Assembly (NCBI GenBank): GCA_036376275.1
Contig: DASVAP010000175.1
Location: forward strand, 1-6,370
Length of the DNA stretch: 6,370 bases
Reading direction: 5' to 3'
DNA from: JABFRZ01 sp036376275
Lineage (GTDB): Bacteria; Planctomycetota; UBA1135; GCA-002686595
The position numbers and the translations under genes were made by a program. The notes below the pieces were generated by a model. It did not search any database, was not told the DNA's origin, and worked only from the letters and a program-made list of their open reading frames with translations. Positions 6,340-6,370 of this stretch are shown piece by piece (position 1 is the stretch's first letter; each line of letters starts with the position of its first letter).

Positions 6340-6370
6340 GATGCCGGGAAGGATACGCCGCCCGGCGGGC

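Noticed and set aside
6358..6368. CCGCC-C-GGCGG palindrome upstream of the HutD start, a possible operator
   Set aside because: It is a pure G/C palindrome at the window edge with no repeat or partner site. It cannot be told from background.

Overview
This is a GC-rich window (about 70% G+C by eye) with dense bacterial coding sequence. It holds five genes: one on the + strand at the left edge and four on the - strand filling the rest. I see no rRNA, tRNA, CRISPR array, insertion sequence, phage gene or plasmid function. Strong G/C preference at third codon positions, GTG starts, and a large exported protein of tandem 'PDG...VVY' propeller repeats suggest a high-GC environmental bacterium such as Myxococcota or Planctomycetota. 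That assignment is an impression from protein style; no marker gene is present to prove it.

Layout, left to right. (1) 31-339, +: a 102-residue protein with a BON-like fold pattern, function unknown. (2) 355-1662, -: a polytopic membrane protein with an N-terminal MgtC/SapB domain and a C-terminal DUF4010 domain, convergent with gene 1 and only 15 bp away. (3) 1659-2534, -: a PPK2-family polyphosphate:nucleotide phosphotransferase whose stop codon overlaps the GTG start of gene 2 (GTGA overlap). (4) 2585-5605, -: a 1006-residue predicted exported protein made almost entirely of 20 tandem PD40/TolB-like beta-propeller repeats. (5) 5701-6339, -: a HutD/Ves-family cupin-like protein with a GTG start near the right edge.

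Transcription on the - strand would run HutD, propeller protein, PPK2, MgtC/DUF4010. The gaps are 95 bp (HutD to propeller), 50 bp (propeller to PPK2) and -4 bp (PPK2 to MgtC/DUF4010). Only the last pair is convincingly one translational unit. PPK2 makes nucleoside di- or triphosphates from polyphosphate. MgtC-domain proteins are linked in other bacteria to Mg2+ and phosphate/ATP homeostasis, so the pair plausibly acts in phosphate/energy/Mg2+ balance. The propeller protein and HutD have no evident link to that pair.

Nothing here is clearly a new system. The points most worth a second look are the unusually long all-propeller protein, the coupled PPK2-MgtC/DUF4010 pair, and a small codon-usage and composition anomaly (Phe-Phe-His-His-His) in repeat 18 of the propeller.
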